Below, piece by piece: positions 23,191 through 36,240 of a stretch of DNA of 64,000 bases (within the stretch, counting starts at the first letter, position 1; the number at the start of each line of letters is the position of its first letter). Position numbers and translations under genes: made by a program. Under the pieces are notes generated by a model, which had not been told where the DNA came from, made no database searches, and was given only the letters and a program-made list of their open reading frames with translations. Origin of the DNA: Metallyticus violacea (Eukaryota; Arthropoda; Insecta; Mantodea; Metallyticidae). Where the stretch lies: NCBI GenBank assembly GCA_030762175.1, contig CM060835.1:83726001-83790000 (forward strand). The letters are read 5' to 3'.

Positions 23191-23480
23191 GTTCCATTGC
23201 TCTACATGTCCCGATAACTTAAAGGTGACCTCATCTGACACCACATTGTTGTGAAAGAAATTGGGGCCATGTCGATACTGATCGAGCATAATCTCACAAA
23301 AGGTTTTCCAAAAAAGCATAATTCAGACTTGGAATATATACTTTAAACTTCTGCTTATGCACTCTCCTTTGACATTGCAGGAAATTCTATCGCTAATGGT
23401 CTTGTGGACTTTCTTCGACTAGTGGTGACAACCAGGCAGACATTGAGTTCAATTTCATCAATCCGTGCTGTCGTAGGTTG
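23191..23480 (-). pseudogene. N-terminal half of a Tc1/mariner-superfamily transposase, cut by the LINE
   Basis: Read on the minus strand, a helix-turn-helix phrase SPRKSTRPLAIEFPAMSKES is followed after frameshifts by FFHNNVVSDEVTFKLSGHVE, the first-Asp catalytic block (family form FSDEATFHLSG). The frame then passes directly into LINE sequence (RKLVEELTKAASRGQE), giving a 113-codon chimeric frame at 22978-23319. The C-terminal half of the transposase is not found on the far side of the LINE. Confidence 0.75.
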
Positions 23481-24961
23481 CCTATGTCGTACATTCAAAA
23501 CAGAACCTTAAATTTCAAATTTGTGAATTACATTTAAACAGCCTTACTGATGATAGATCTAACTGGAAATGTTCTCTTCAATCCTTCAGTACAGCACTTA
23601 AACCTCGTTGATAACCGATCTTTACAGCAAAAATTTTTTCCTCTTTTGTTTACATTTTCTATTGTTAATTATGATTCATTTCCTGTTTCCTTCTCTTCCT
23701 GCTGACAGTGTTATCAATCTAAAAACAGACCTATAGTACAGTTAAAAGAAAATGAAGAAGGAAACATTTGAACATACAAAGAAGTGAACTCATATGTTAA
23801 CTAAAATTCACTAAGTGTGTAGTTACTTTTGCGCCACTCTGTATAAAGGTTAATGAACAAAAAACATAAACGGAATCAAAATTAATGATAGTCATAGAGA
23901 AAGCGCAATGGACATGGATAACCGTTTAAGAGCTGTAAATAACTGAATACACAATATGACTTCTTCATATACAGCACAAGCAACGAGTATTCAATTTACT
24001 CCATGTTCACATCACACCTACCGTCTTTACTCAAAGATTCTTCACTAATTACTGCTACTCAAGTATTTTCAGGTATTTTAAGCTACATTTTGATTTATCA
24101 AACTTTATTAATCATTCATTTTATTAGAAAACTTTTTATGTAACGGAAATATAAAATGTCTGATCAAAACCATTAATATAATGCTATATTATAACACTAG
24201 TCGTATAAAATTACCAAGCAACAATTACATTATTAAATTGTTCTCATTACTAAAATGCTGTCACGAACTGAATACTATGCTACAACAGTATTAAGGAAAG
24301 AATTTATGTATTACTAAAAATAAAATCATTCATCTTCACTGTAGAATATATAATTAACATGATTAGTAAATCATTCTCATAGACCTGCTCAAGTTTAAAT
24401 TTCACGAATTAAATCCATCATCACTAACAACATAAACAGTGAACAAAAAACAGAACAATCTCTCTCGATACAATTTCGTCATAAGTATAATTAAAGAAGA
24501 CTTTGCTTTGAGAATAATCATTAGAAATTACTTTTATTTTATTAATTTCCTTTTATAATTATAGTAATTATACAAAACATAGCGTATAAATCTCGTATAT
24601 AATGTTATACAGTTATTGCTCCCGTAAAAATTATGAAATGAGCGAATTGAATGTATGAGTGTTTACTCATATGGAGAAAAGTGTCATGTGATAAAATAAT
24701 TAGATTATTAATATCTCAATATTATTCTTAATCGCTCGAAATAGATCCATATTTATAATTACTTGGAACTTACCACAAATTACGTTAACATTATTTTTAA
24801 GCACTTATTTCCATTATTTCCTTCTATTCTTTCTTTTATGTATCTTTGTGGCATCGCTCAATGAAAAAGTTAATTAGTAACAAACGAGAATATTCGAATC
24901 CAACAATAAAAAATCGAATTATTTTCTTATTCTCAATAGATGTTATTGCCATAGTTGAGTC
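23481..24961. other. AT-rich, no feature recognised
   Basis: Mostly A/T-rich sequence with no open frame of interest and no repeat heads noticed. Confidence 0.45.
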
Positions 24962-25250
24962 TTATTTTATTTAAGGACGCTCTTTAAGATATCAGGTTAT
25001 TAACGTCCTATTCAAATCAGGGCGAGAAACGGCCGATAAATTTTGTTCAGATGCCCCTTCTTTCAGGCTTAATATTCTTTTGCGTGCCATAAATCTACGA
25101 CACAGGACCAATGGCTTTACTTCCCTTCCGAAGGAAGCCATACTTAGCATTTTTACGCTCTAAAATATTAAAATATACATAGATACTGGTTGTGTTTGAA
25201 CCCGCGACCTTAGGTCTACAATGCAAGTAGGTTACCACTAGATCTCAAGC
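24962..25250 (-). mobile_element. SINE-A copy 4, diverged
   Basis: Minus-strand copy with CTTCCGAAGGAAGCCATACTT, CAGGGCGAGAAACGGCCGA and the terminal GACGCT hairpin arm. The head retains box B (GTTTGAACCCGCGACC on the plus strand) and CTAGTGGTAACC of the box A region. It carries more substitutions than copies 3 and 6. Confidence 0.8.
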
Positions 25251-25734
25251 ATCGACCATTGTTAGAGTTGGTTTATAAATCTGAAACCTTCTCTAGGTAC
25301 CTATACATTTTTATGCTTACTCTGATTTTTTTTCTGCCTTCTAATTCCTCTAATGTAATACCACAAAGAACTTTTCACGATATCAAAAAGCTATGCGCAA
25401 TTACTTAGACATTTGCTTATGCCTGAAAATAACTGATTTAACATCCGGGGATAGAAAATTGTTCTTTCTTCTGAACGAGTACAGCGAAATTTGTCAATTG
25501 TTGCCCTTTTATTAGGTTTCGGTTTTAAAATCATCACAGCAGCTGCTGCCAAGACTTCAGGTTAGTTCCTTGAGTTCGTTTCTGCGATAATTTTGGAAGG
25601 AAAAGCAGAACACTCTAACGTAAGTATGATTTATTTTAAGCTTATTGTACTTAACATTACTGCCTAAATTGAGAAAAAGTAATTAGTAGTCTTTTGAACC
25701 CGTTAAAATGAAATATATAATTATTTTAAAAAAT

Positions 25735-25995
25735 GTATGTTTACACGACATGGTCGAAGTTCTTGACTTCTATTGCTGGGATCCCGGGTTCGATTCTCGG
25801 GTCTGTCATCGGTATCTTTGCTTCGAAGGATGAGACCTATGGTGGCCATTTTGTGGTTAGTTTAGGTACCCTCCTGATGCGTCATAACTATATCACCTGC
25901 ATCATCATCTCTATTGGAACAACGCAGCGGCGTCCTATGGGTTTGCCGGCCTCAGAAGACTGTTACACTGCCACCATGCCAGGGTAAAGAGAGCA
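25735..25995 (+). mobile_element. Possible SINE of a further tRNA-derived family
   Basis: TGGTCGAAGTTCT resembles box A and CCGGGTTCGATTCTCGG, about 35 bases on, is a good box B with T-stem. A GC-richer body follows through GCCGGCCTCAGAAGACTG to about 25987. It is a single copy in this window, so family status cannot be shown here. Confidence 0.45.
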
Positions 25996-28187
25996 GGGAG
26001 CTGACAAATAAAAACATTTATGACTTTGTTCTTATGATTCCTGTGAAACATTATCCCGTGGTTCAGATGTTTACACTGGTTTTACCAATTTTGTGATGAT
26101 GACACATAGCTTAAACCCTTAAGTAACAACCGGTTTGATGCACTGGATTTTTCTATGTTTCATAGTCCCCAGAAAAAAATTTGAGCAATACTGATGTTAA
26201 AAAACTTCCCTTTCTCCAATTTGTCATTGAAAGAGATTTGAAGTATGCTCTCGTCATATGCTTTGGGAAATATCTTGTAGGTAAAATCGCATGCAAATAT
26301 ATATATATATACATATATATATTATATTTAACTGTGAAGTCATAAAGATCAGGTAGTTTTAATAAAAAGATTAAAATTCCCCAAATAAGAAAAACAATGA
26401 AAGAATAAAATAAAAGTAGTGAAATAACTTCTTAATGTGAGGACTAAACCGGGATTTCCCAACTCATTCTGAATTATGAACGTTTTAAATATCTAATGGA
26501 AATGTTTACATATCCCTCCATTCTACAAATATTTTGAATTGTTATGTTTAACAGTCTTGCCTCTTAGAGAAATATGGCCACGTAGAACGCCAAATAGTAG
26601 TGATACATTCCTTCTTGGGGAAATAGCGTAAAATTAATGATTACATTTTGTACTGTGAACTATTATAATAAATAGAATCTCATCTGAAAAAGAAACATAG
26701 AAGACTAAGACGCAAATTGTATAATCGATAGCAAGAGCTAAGGCAGAAAGCATAGGGTTAAATAATTCTATAATGTCAACCATGCTCAACCATTTTTCTA
26801 TATAAAAGTAAGATCTTGTTTTTATTAACTATGTACAACGATGTGGATTAAGAAAAGTGAAAATCGGTATTATTATATGTTTCTTGATCACACGGAAATT
26901 AACAAATATGTTGATTGAAATAAAATTTTGAAAAAATTTGCTCATCTTGCTATTTAACGCCAGATTGAGGAATTTTAATACGGTACATAAAAATTTCAAT
27001 TTAGGCAGATTTCAAATCATGTATAATGTTATAATTACTGAAAGCACACTTTCAAGAAACTTTGAAATAGAAGAAACCGCATATAACCTTTAAAATTCGT
27101 ATGTTACTTTTGTTAACTGCTTATCGAGGTTAGCGCATTTTGCCATTCATAACGTACAACGTTCGCAACAACTGAAAACGAACGAGGATTAAAGGCTTCG
27201 CGCGAGTGGGTGAATATTTTTAATCTGATTTTGTTTCGGTAAAATATTATTTCGGTGTATCGAAGCAGACCGCTTGCGAGCGATTAGTAAGGATTTTGTT
27301 GTTGGAACGAGAGAACGTTATCGCAAAAGCGAGTCTACTACACTACGGTATCAAAGAACGCTAAAGCAACATTTGGCCTTAGCGATGATGCGATTAAGGA
27401 GTGCTATAACTAAGGAGAAAAGAGTTACTGAATTATCTTTTGCGCCTATTCTAAATACGTGTCAGCAGTTTCTCATAATTGTCAGCAGACAATTGCGAAA
27501 TGCAGAGAAATGCTTTCGCTGGGACTAAGGAAATGGAACAGTACATCAAAACAGAAACTAAACTCATTAGATAGCGGCTCGCATGACTCGGACTAGGAGC
27601 ATGGCGGATGATTAAGATCACTGAGAATATGACCGGAGAATTTGTCCCATCTGTGAGGAGGGGGAACCAGGAACACTGGCTGGATATAAAGGTACGGAAG
27701 AGCGGAGGGAAAGTATCTGCTTTTACAGGATCGAACAGAGGAAGATGGCCATGCTGGGGCTTTGCTGGCAGGCAAGGAAGGAAAGGAGATTTAGGCACAT
27801 TTCTGAAAGATGAAAGTGAGATCGCTCAGGTCTAAACTGGGTAGAGAATAGGGATTGAAATTGACTGCATCCAGCTGCGTGTCATCCATAATAGGATTCA
27901 TTTTTAATTTGTATATGTGTTTTTTATAGTTTTTGAAAAAAAATGTTTTCTGGTAATTCTTATTTTATTTTATATTTATTTTTGATTGTTTATTTTTATT
28001 TATTTACTAGTGTTTTATTCCTGAATATACATGTTCTTCCTTATTGTGAATATCTAATGTAATATCTTGTGCTAAATCAAACATAGCAGTATATCATAAA
28101 AGCACGTACGGTTCGCGCGCCTGTTGAAGTTATTATATATTGTATTGGTGCCACTGTAATAAATACACTACCATTACTACGATGACT
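25996..28187. other. No confident feature; AT microsatellite and a GC-richer patch
   Basis: An AT dinucleotide run lies at 26296-26332. From 27180 to about 27840 CpG density and codon-like composition rise, with phrases such as ATFGLSDDAIKECYN on the plus strand, but frames break often and no family is recognised. A 115-codon minus frame at 27451-27798 looks like a chance frame. Confidence 0.35.
26296..26332. repeat. AT dinucleotide microsatellite
   Basis: ATATATATATAT interrupted by a single C, about 37 bases long. Confidence 0.8.
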
Positions 28188-28188
28188 A

Positions 28189-28227
<39 letters not shown>
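28188..28227. repeat. (ATT)n microsatellite
   Basis: About 13 uninterrupted ATT units. Confidence 0.95.
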
Positions 28228-29324
28228 TGTGAAAAGACAGCGTTTGTAAATAAAATCCACAATTATTAGATTTACTGCAAAATAACGAATAACAAGGGGA
28301 AAAAATTGTCTATAGTTCGGAAGAATCAGTGTTGTGCAATGCCTCCTAAAGCAAAATTAAGCAAAATGATGGCTAAGTATAATAGTATGATATGCAGTAA
28401 TAACTTTCAAGTTTTCTAGAGCTAATTGAGAAGCAACTCGCAAGCTAGCCTTAGTAAATAAAGTTGTAAAACAAACTAGCATCTCAAATAATTTAACCTG
28501 TCTTTAAGGCGTTTTATTTATTTTGTGCCATTCTTAAGTGTATAGATCTAGTTTTGTTTTTAATGATAACAATTTGCATATTAAATACTAGGATTAACAT
28601 TTTGGAATGAGAGTTTTAGAATATAATTGAATCTACGCTTTACAATTGTATGACTGTACTATAAATATAATATTAATTAAAATAGTAAACTATATTAACA
28701 CTACAATTAAGATTATGATAACCGACTAGTTGATGCTAAATATACGGAAATAATCCTGAACACTGCATAAGTTCCACAAGTCTGTCCATACTCTGTGGAA
28801 TTAATTAGCTACATAAAGGCTACGGACAGATCGCGTCTGGGTCAAGGCTACGAGGGAGAGATTGATTTACGTTGGGCTGATTTTGGTTTACAGCTCGTCT
28901 GACGCATACATCATCTTAATTACCAACCCATCGTCCCACTGATCTGAGCAGTCACAACAAAATTAATTGTCAGCAGACTCCACTTCTAACAAGTTCCCGC
29001 CTTACAGATAAATTACGAAATAATGAAAGGTTAGTAATTTGAACACAACCATTTCCCAAAACTTCTTTAGCCGCAATAGGGAACTCGTTAAGGTTATTAG
29101 CAGATTTGTTAATGCGTCTATGATTCTGTGCTTTTATTTATCCCTCATTAACAGAAATGCATTTTCAGAAACTGTAATATATTTGCAAAAACGTTATTTA
29201 TATTATTGAAACCAATTGATAACATTTTATACATGAAAAACAAAAAGACATTTTCTGTGTGAAATATCATAAAACAATATTGTTAATTGTAACAAAAGTC
29301 ACAGAACAGTTAGCACTTTTCAAT
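28228..29324. other. AT-rich, no feature recognised
   Basis: No frame, box or terminal repeat of note. Confidence 0.45.
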
Positions 29325-29530
29325 TGTTGGAGACGCTCGGGAATCGTATTCCGGAAGTCCTAGGTTCAAATCCTGTGGCCAAATAACTTGATTGAGGATT
29401 TCGGTGGTTTTTCTCAGTTCATTTTAAGAAAGGTAACTGCTGGGTTAGTATTTCTATGCCGTGTTGTCACCTTCCGTTTTATCAGTCAACTGTTCTAAAT
29501 AGAAACTTCGAGCACTGGGCGTCAAATTCA
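29325..29530 (+). mobile_element. tRNA-derived SINE-like remnant
   Basis: AGGTTCAAATCCTGTGGCC at about 29371-29390 fits box B with T-stem. It is followed by TTGATTGAGGATTTCGGTGG, TTTTTCTCAG and later CTGCTGGGTTAGTATTTC and GTTGTCACCTTCC. From memory this order resembles a SINE common in cockroach/termite-type genomes (AAATCC, TGGTTGAGG, TTTTCCCTCA, TGCTGGGTAAC, TATCACCTTCATT). The box A half is eroded. Confidence 0.5.
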
Positions 29531-31499
29531 ATTCCCTTCTAAGAGAGCCCAAGATTGATATTTACTTCATAACCTATATAAAAGCATCACCCATTGTTTG
29601 GACTTCTTTTTTTTCAAAATACACCAGAATTTTAAATATAAAAATATATTGCTATGAAACTGGGTTTATAGCATCCAGACATATGTTGATGCTTTAAACT
29701 CAGCTTTGCTTTCGAAATGCTGGCTTTTCCTTTTCATATGATGTTTGGCAGTTCGCAGATTTGATTTATAGACGCTTGTCTTTTAAAATACCTTAGAAAT
29801 AAAAATCATTTGGGGTCGAGCAGGTTACAACCGTTGAGTGAATACTCAGCAGTCTTATTTGAGGTAAGTACGTTTACACGGCTTATACAACAAAACAATT
29901 ATACTAAATTAGTCATATCCTGTCATTTATTAATGTTTTGTGTTCTTATAATAACAAATGTCTGTTTTTCCATGTATGAACATGAAGTATGAACCATGAC
30001 CTATCGGCCTTTAGTGGACCCGATGTGGTGCACTTTCGGCTGCTGAATGCCGGAGTCGCTCTGTTGCGTAAAGCGAGTCACAAACAAATGGATGGCACAG
30101 TATGATCATGGATAAAACAAAAATTATTTAATGAGATCATTGCAATGTGTCCTAATTAAAACAAATACAGTAACAAACCTTGCATCACAAAACTCCCATT
30201 GAAGAAATATCCGCTTTCTTTGGTCGTTTCTTTACCATCTCTGATGTTGTTGGTTGATAACTTTTCTTTCATTTTGCAACATCCTATAAAACAGCAAGAA
30301 AGGCCAAGGTTTATATCACCTTTATTGAATTATCTGCGTTGGAGACTGACAGATATGGATGTATTCGGTGAATCATTCGTTCAAAATGCCCAAATTAATC
30401 TAATGAGACAGGTCATAACTTTTATCACCTGTGTCAGTTTGGCATCCAGCGTTCCTATTCTTATGTATTTCATCAATATGAAATACATAAGAAGAACTAA
30501 TTTAAGACAGACCTCTTACCCTATATGTTATAAACGTTCTAAAAGAAACTAACTTGAAGTAAGGTTTGAGGTTGTACATGATATATTAACCGTATGTATT
30601 GACTCGTCTGGCTCCCACCTGTTTCTCATCCTGTATCTAAAATAAAAACAATTTTGTTACTTTAATACCCTTTAACGAAATGACATTGTACCAGAAAGAT
30701 TTCCACTCTTCTCTTTGCCCAGTCCGTGTTCAACAATTTGTTTCGGAGTTTGTTAAACATATAAAATTACATTCCATCGCACAAAACTCGTAAAATCATA
30801 AAAACTTCACTTTTCATATTTGTATAACGCGACTGTGTAAGAAGGATTGCCTGAGAAACTCCCCGGCCATCTTTTAACCAAGACTAGAAACGGAGGCACT
30901 CTTGACTTCTTCCAACTCCGCGGATCTTCAAGAGCTATACATTTACCTTTTACCGATGTTAAAGAAAGTTTATTCATTTAAAAAGCAGCAGAAAAACGCT
31001 GTGTTGTTTGACAGAGTAATATAGCAACCAGTGCTATAGTGATAACTTATTTCACGAGTTCCAGGATGAAAGGCGTACTTGTGTGAGCCCTTTTTCTGCT
31101 AAAGTGACGACAATATTTGTAGTAAAAGTATTTCCCGAGAGAATTCTTTCTCCTTGTTTTTATGTTAAAATAGTTGTTTGGGCTGTGTAATGTATTCGGT
31201 ATATTAACCTACGCACTGATACCATTAGTAATAATTAAAAATCAATAAATATACATTACCAATAAAAGTTATAGATCTTTTAGATTAATATGAGTTGCTT
31301 TTATTAATAGTTTTAGTTGTTACAATTTATAGAGTTCGAAACCAAATTTATTAAATGAATGTTTCTGTCAAATAAATGTCTCTACCAAATTAATAACAGC
31401 TTATTTGATCATAATTATCGACAAGCTACTCAATTTTAAAGTAATTATAATATTTGTTAACATTTAAAAAGTTCAGTGATTTTAATTTATATCTATATA
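29531..31499. other. No confident gene; one unrecognised open frame
   Basis: A 117-codon frame at 30199-30552 opens at TTG (first ATG at codon 16), has two hydrophobic stretches and no family I recognise. It may be chance. The rest is AT-rich without motifs. Confidence 0.3.
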
Positions 31500-32180
31500 A
31501 CCTTGTCTCTATGAAAGCCGCTTCAAATGTGTAATGTTGATTTTTCCTTCATGTTGGTATATCTTCTCCAATTGGCACCAAAGTATCCCCATGACTTTAA
31601 ATGCGTTCTATATTTGGGGTATGCAGTTAAGCAGAAAATTTGAAGATACTGAGTACCCCGCCTGGTAAACAAAGGTGAGCATTGTACATATTCGTGTCGA
31701 TATCTTGGAATCGCCGCTACCACAGAACATATAAGAACGGACAGAGCTTGTTTTTTGTTTTTGTATTTTTTCCTCACGTCCGCGACTGATCCGCTGTACG
31801 CCAATTTTTCGCCAAATCTTATATACTGCTCTTTGCAGGAAGACCAACATCAGGAAATTTGACAGAAAAATTCTCCCACACTTTCTTAATGGACTTACAT
31901 CTCCACTATTGCAGTTATTTGTTGCAGAAAACACATCTTCCAAGGCACGGCTTGACTACTTCCTTACGACACAAGCCGCTTCCTCATACATTAAAATGGC
32001 CACCATATATCGGTTGCGATAACGTAACTTCCTTTCATTTTTCCTTTCCCCTCTACCCCAGTATTCCTTCATTATCTGACTTACTGTGCCTTGCCTGCAT
32101 GTACACTCGAGATTGTCTCACTTTGGCCGGGCCAGTTTTCCGTATACCATCCAGCATATGTTTATGGTCTTCAAAACAGA
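31500..32180 (-). repeat. Dispersed repeat, copy 2 (longer; partner at 14395-14740)
   Basis: This stretch of about 680 bp includes the two blocks shared with the 14.4 kb copy and extends further on the left (CTTCATGTTGGTATATCTTC onward). Overlapping minus-strand frames up to 111 codons occur, but the two copies conserve DNA phrases more than any reading frame. It is therefore treated as a repeat of unknown class. Confidence 0.5.
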
Positions 32181-33505
32181 TGTATGTATAATTTATTTTA
32201 TATAACGAGAAAAGTGGAGTAGGTTATTAATCATGAGTAGAAAGTTTGTATCTCTAGGCGTCGGTTGAAAAAAATATATTTATACCGAAAGTTGGTTCAA
32301 TTGTTGCCAAAATTGCTATTCCTTCGCTGGTTTCGAAAAAGTTTTCTTCGTTATTCAAATAGGTGGAGAAAATAGGCCAGTGAAAGGAGTTCAGGGGAAG
32401 GTACCTTCTATCTCCGCCATGTTAAATGTATAATTTTTAATGTTACTTTTCAAGAAACCCATTTATAATAGAGCAATTTTTTTCTCAAAGAGATTTTCAC
32501 TATTTTCCTACAAAATTACATTTTTCAGATTAATACCTTAAAAGTATTATTAAATTAATACATTTTATTTAATGATGGCCATTTTTAAGTTTTTTTTAAA
32601 GAAGAATGCGGTTAATAGCCTTAATAATAAAACTAGAAAGTTGAGCAAATGTTCAACTGCTAATTGTTAATTATTAATTGTTAATTTTTAATTGTTAATT
32701 TTGTTTCGGTTGTGAAAAGTAAACTAAAATATTAGTATAGCAAATGTCGGTAGAACTCTTATATTGAATGCCGTGTTAACTAAGTATTGTTAATTTCATT
32801 TAGTTTTGGCTCTTAATAAGTCCATATTACCCCAAAAGTGCACTGATTGCCGTCCAATGTTATTTTCAAAATGTATTTTGAAAAGAGAATTAAAACATCA
32901 GGGGTGACTTAAAAAAAATGTAATTCACTTCTATGAATTGTTTAGGATGCCAAGCACGAATAAGTGAATACCAGTTTAGGTGCTATTTGTGAAAAAATTA
33001 TTAATAATTATTCTTCTAGTCTGATATAACCTAAAATGGCGAAGCATCAACTAACTATTCTGAGTTAAATACCTACTGATTTACAACGAAACGAATGCAA
33101 ACAATTTACTCTTAATGCAAAAATATTGTAAAAAGTACATAATATTTTCAATTCTAAGATCGTGAAAAAGGAATATACACTGCTTTTCCGTTAGGTGCCT
33201 ACCAGAATCTCGCTTTAATCGTTCTATGTTCTCAATTCTGTAGTGCAACATGCTAGCCGTTATCGTTGCATTACAGCTATTTTAACGGCGACTGGAGAAG
33301 TGTGCACTATCCGTGGACGTATATCTCAATGCCGACCATTTCCTGCAGTTTGTTTGAGAATCATTGCTATATTTGTTTTGCTAGGTGAGCTTCACATATT
33401 ATAAGTGCGTATTGATTATTTGAAACGATTTATTTTAGAAATGCATATACGAGTATTATTGTTCTCAGAAGCTATTGAAGTATTGATAGCAAAATGCTAA
33501 TAACC
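32181..33505. other. AT-rich, contains a TTAATTG low-complexity repeat
   Basis: Bases 32661-32702 hold about three units of TTAATTGTTAATTT. No coding or transposon signal otherwise. Confidence 0.5.
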
Positions 33506-33620
33506 ACCACGGGTGGCCGTGGTCGTTGAGGAGCTTACTCCTGAGCGTGAGGTCTGAGGTTCGATTTCCGCCAGGATCGTCATCCATGATCAAGAGGTTT
33601 TTTTCCAGGTTTTAGTAAAA
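33506..33620 (+). mobile_element. SINE-B copy 2, 3'-truncated
   Basis: The tRNA head is clear (CACGGGTGGCCGTGGTCGTT box A region, GAGGTTCGATTTCCGCCAGG box B). The body stops after TTTTTTTCCAGGTTTTAG. It lies 70 bases upstream of the jockey-type RT relic. Confidence 0.8.
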
Positions 33621-33689
33621 TTTTGAGCAAAAAGGATTTATATACACAATTTATCTACTAGCACAACATTATAAAGTATTTGTTAAACT

Positions 33690-34640
33690 GTTAATTCGGT
33701 AATAGAAGGAAGTAAACTAATACTAGAACATCAGTTTGGTTTTAGAAAAAAACATTCAACAATCGATGAAGTACTCGTATTGTTGACATTAGAGAAAGAA
33801 CACTAAAGGAACAGGAAAAGAAACTGGTGTTTTCTTAGACGTCTTATGATAAAGTCTGACACAAAGGACTAATATACACTTCAATGGATCTTCCCAGTCA
33901 ATTATCTAAAATACTAAAATCTTACATAGAAAAAATTTTCCGAGTTAAACATGAAACCGAATACACTCGTTTAAAGAATATAGATGCTGGGGTGCCTCAA
34001 GGAAGTGTATGTGGTCTATCTTGTATCTCTTACTCACTAGGGATATCCTACAAGAAAAAAGCATAACAATGGCTACTTTTGCCGATGACGGCAGTAGGAG
34101 ATACAATAGAGGGATCTATAAACAAACTCAAAAACTGCAAAGTCAGTATTTGGAGAAATAAATGGCATGTTAAATTATATGAGGCTAAATCAGTATGTCA
34201 ACTTGACGAATAGAAAAATAAAGTCACTACCAATGAAAATAAGAAAATAATTTTACAAGTTCAAACATGAACTACTTAGGTATGGCCATAGACTTCAAGC
34301 TAAATTGGAAGAAACAATATCAAATATAAGAAACTTGATTAGCTAATTGGAAGAAATCAGAACTTCATGTACATAACAAATTACTAATATACAAACAAGT
34401 GCTCAAGCCAGTATAGACACAGGCTCTGGGGCTGTACCAAGAACATAAATGCCTTTCAAAATAAAGTCTTATGAACAGCAATTAATGCACTGTGTGTAAT
34501 ATGCACAGAATATTGACGTAGTTGGAAAATAAATAAAAACACTGTAAAGAAACATCAGAAATGAGTTCTACATCACGAGAACACTGAAACGTTCAAAGTG
34601 TTAAAGGAGTGTGAAGTGCGACGATTGAAGAGAACTAAAA
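33690..34640 (+). pseudogene. Jockey-type LINE reverse transcriptase relic
   Basis: Ordered motifs on the plus strand are QFGFRKKHSTIDEVLVLLTL, then FLDVSYDKV (family FLDVSKAFDKVWH), then AGVPQGSVCGLSCISYSLGI. The catalytic FADD block (MATFADDG at about 34071) follows. Downstream blocks resemble the thumb and tail (LWGCTKNINAFQNKVL, VICTEY, HHENTETFKVL). Stops and frameshifts are frequent. Motif order and the QFGFR..HST/AGVPQGSVLGP forms indicate the jockey group. Confidence 0.8.
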
Positions 34641-35539
34641 TGTTAGGCTTAATATTATAACCACGTTATTTAGTGTGCAAATATTTGGGAATTTTCACTG
34701 CCTAGAACACTGTGAAATAATATGTGAAAGTAATATTACTTTATAAACTGATGATTAGTTGTAATTCATTAATTCGTTTTTTAAATGAAAATATTTCTCA
34801 AAATAAGGAAGTAGTTTAATGGAACACACTCTTGCAGTTCCGAATTTTATTCATAGGATAACACAACAAAATATTACGTAAGCAATATGAACAAGTAGCT
34901 CTTAACAATAAATATGTACTTAGAGCTTGTAAACTGCAAATTTGAACTGTTCCTAGTATAGCTGCTGTGCTTAAATATACGTGTGATCGAGAGTGCTCAG
35001 TAGGTGGCAGGGGTTTCCAGCGTTAACTAAGGAGACCTAACGTCCGGGATAACACATCTTTAGATTTCTATGGTTATTAAAAAAGCGGATGAGATTTCTT
35101 CACTTTTGGGGGCAGTAATAGCAGAACTAGGCTAAGAGCTCGGAGATGGCAACCTCTCATTGCTGCGGTGGGCTGTTTCTGACTTCTTAGCTTAAAAGAT
35201 TATGTTCAGTTAGACATCCAATTTAAAACTGCTTAGAGTTGATTATATCATCATCTTTGTATAACAATATTAAAATGTGCTTAATTAAATAAAAGGAAAA
35301 ATATCGCAGTAAATTATACTAAAGTAGACAAAAGAAATAGGATTTGCATACGATGAAGATAATGCAGAACAAGATATATCTTAATCTTGCCAAAATATCT
35401 GTTGTTACAAACTTTGTATGAGGATTTTGTTAATCAGATAACACTGTTTCTACCGGGTAGTCCCAAAGTGAGATTTTCCATATCCAAAAAAAGCTGGACA
35501 TAACACTTCAGTGACACTGATCATTTGGGATCCAACACG
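34641..35539. other. No feature recognised
   Basis: AT-rich with some GC-richer patches (35030-35180). No frame or repeat head recognised. Confidence 0.4.
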
Positions 35540-36240
35540 ACCGTAGCTCTTATCAAGTGGCTGCCCATGCTAATTAGACAAGCTCTTGGACTGAGTGCTT
35601 TTCTTTGCAATATTGAGCATTTTTAACTGTAGATCTAAAACAACGAAGAGTTGAATTGCATAGAACTGCTACAGCTTTGGCTAACAATGGCCAACGGAAG
35701 ATTATTTTTACTGATGAGAAGCTACAATCGTCAAAATGACAAAGTGCATGCCTGAACATCAAGAGAAGGTTGTGAGAAGGTCTCTAAGGCCCAGAGAACC
35801 CACCATCCTGCCTCACTAATGGTTTGGTGGGGATTGAGCTATGGTGTCACTAAGATGATTTCTTTCCAAAGCAATGCAAGTCAAATGCCACTCTACTGGA
35901 ACCTGTACTGAAGAAAATGAGCACATCTTTGTTAAAGAACATCCATAGGAGCCTCCAGCAAGATTCAGTTCCAGCCCACACAACAAGGGTCTCCCTAACT
36001 TGTTTTGAAAGAAATGCTTAAGGTTGGTCTTCTAACAGTCCCAACCGAAACTCCCTGGACTAGAAACTGTGGTTAGGGATGAGAATATGGTTTACAAGAA
36101 AAGCTACTGAGAATGTCAAGTGTTCCTTGAAGTCAGAATGGCGGATTTCTCAACGATTAAAGCTATAAACGAATGGCCAGACTTCGGTCATGTATGAGGA
36201 CAAAAGAGGGTTTAGAGAACTGAAATACACGAGAGAGCAA
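35540..36240 (+). pseudogene. Tc1-type transposase relic
   Basis: The first-Asp block KIIFTDEKL (about 35695-35721) is followed, after a frameshift, by YNRQNDKVHA, HHPASLMVWWGLSYGVTK and LEPVLKKM. The second-Asp block QQDSVPAHTTRVSLT follows. C-terminal traces SLKSEWRISQRLKL match the family's LK..L..EW.KI. Both recognisable catalytic Asp residues survive, but frames shift at least twice. No terminal repeats were located. Confidence 0.8.

Noticed and set aside
28188..28227. Repeat arrays as CRISPR
   Set aside because: The only regular arrays are simple microsatellites. There is no repeat-spacer pattern and the genome is eukaryotic.
30199..30552. 117-codon plus frame with hydrophobic stretches
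   Set aside because: It opens at TTG, has no known motif and no supporting splice or promoter signals that I could see. It remains only a note in the gap description.
31608..31943. 111-codon minus frame
   Set aside because: It lies in a dispersed repeat whose second copy does not keep this frame.
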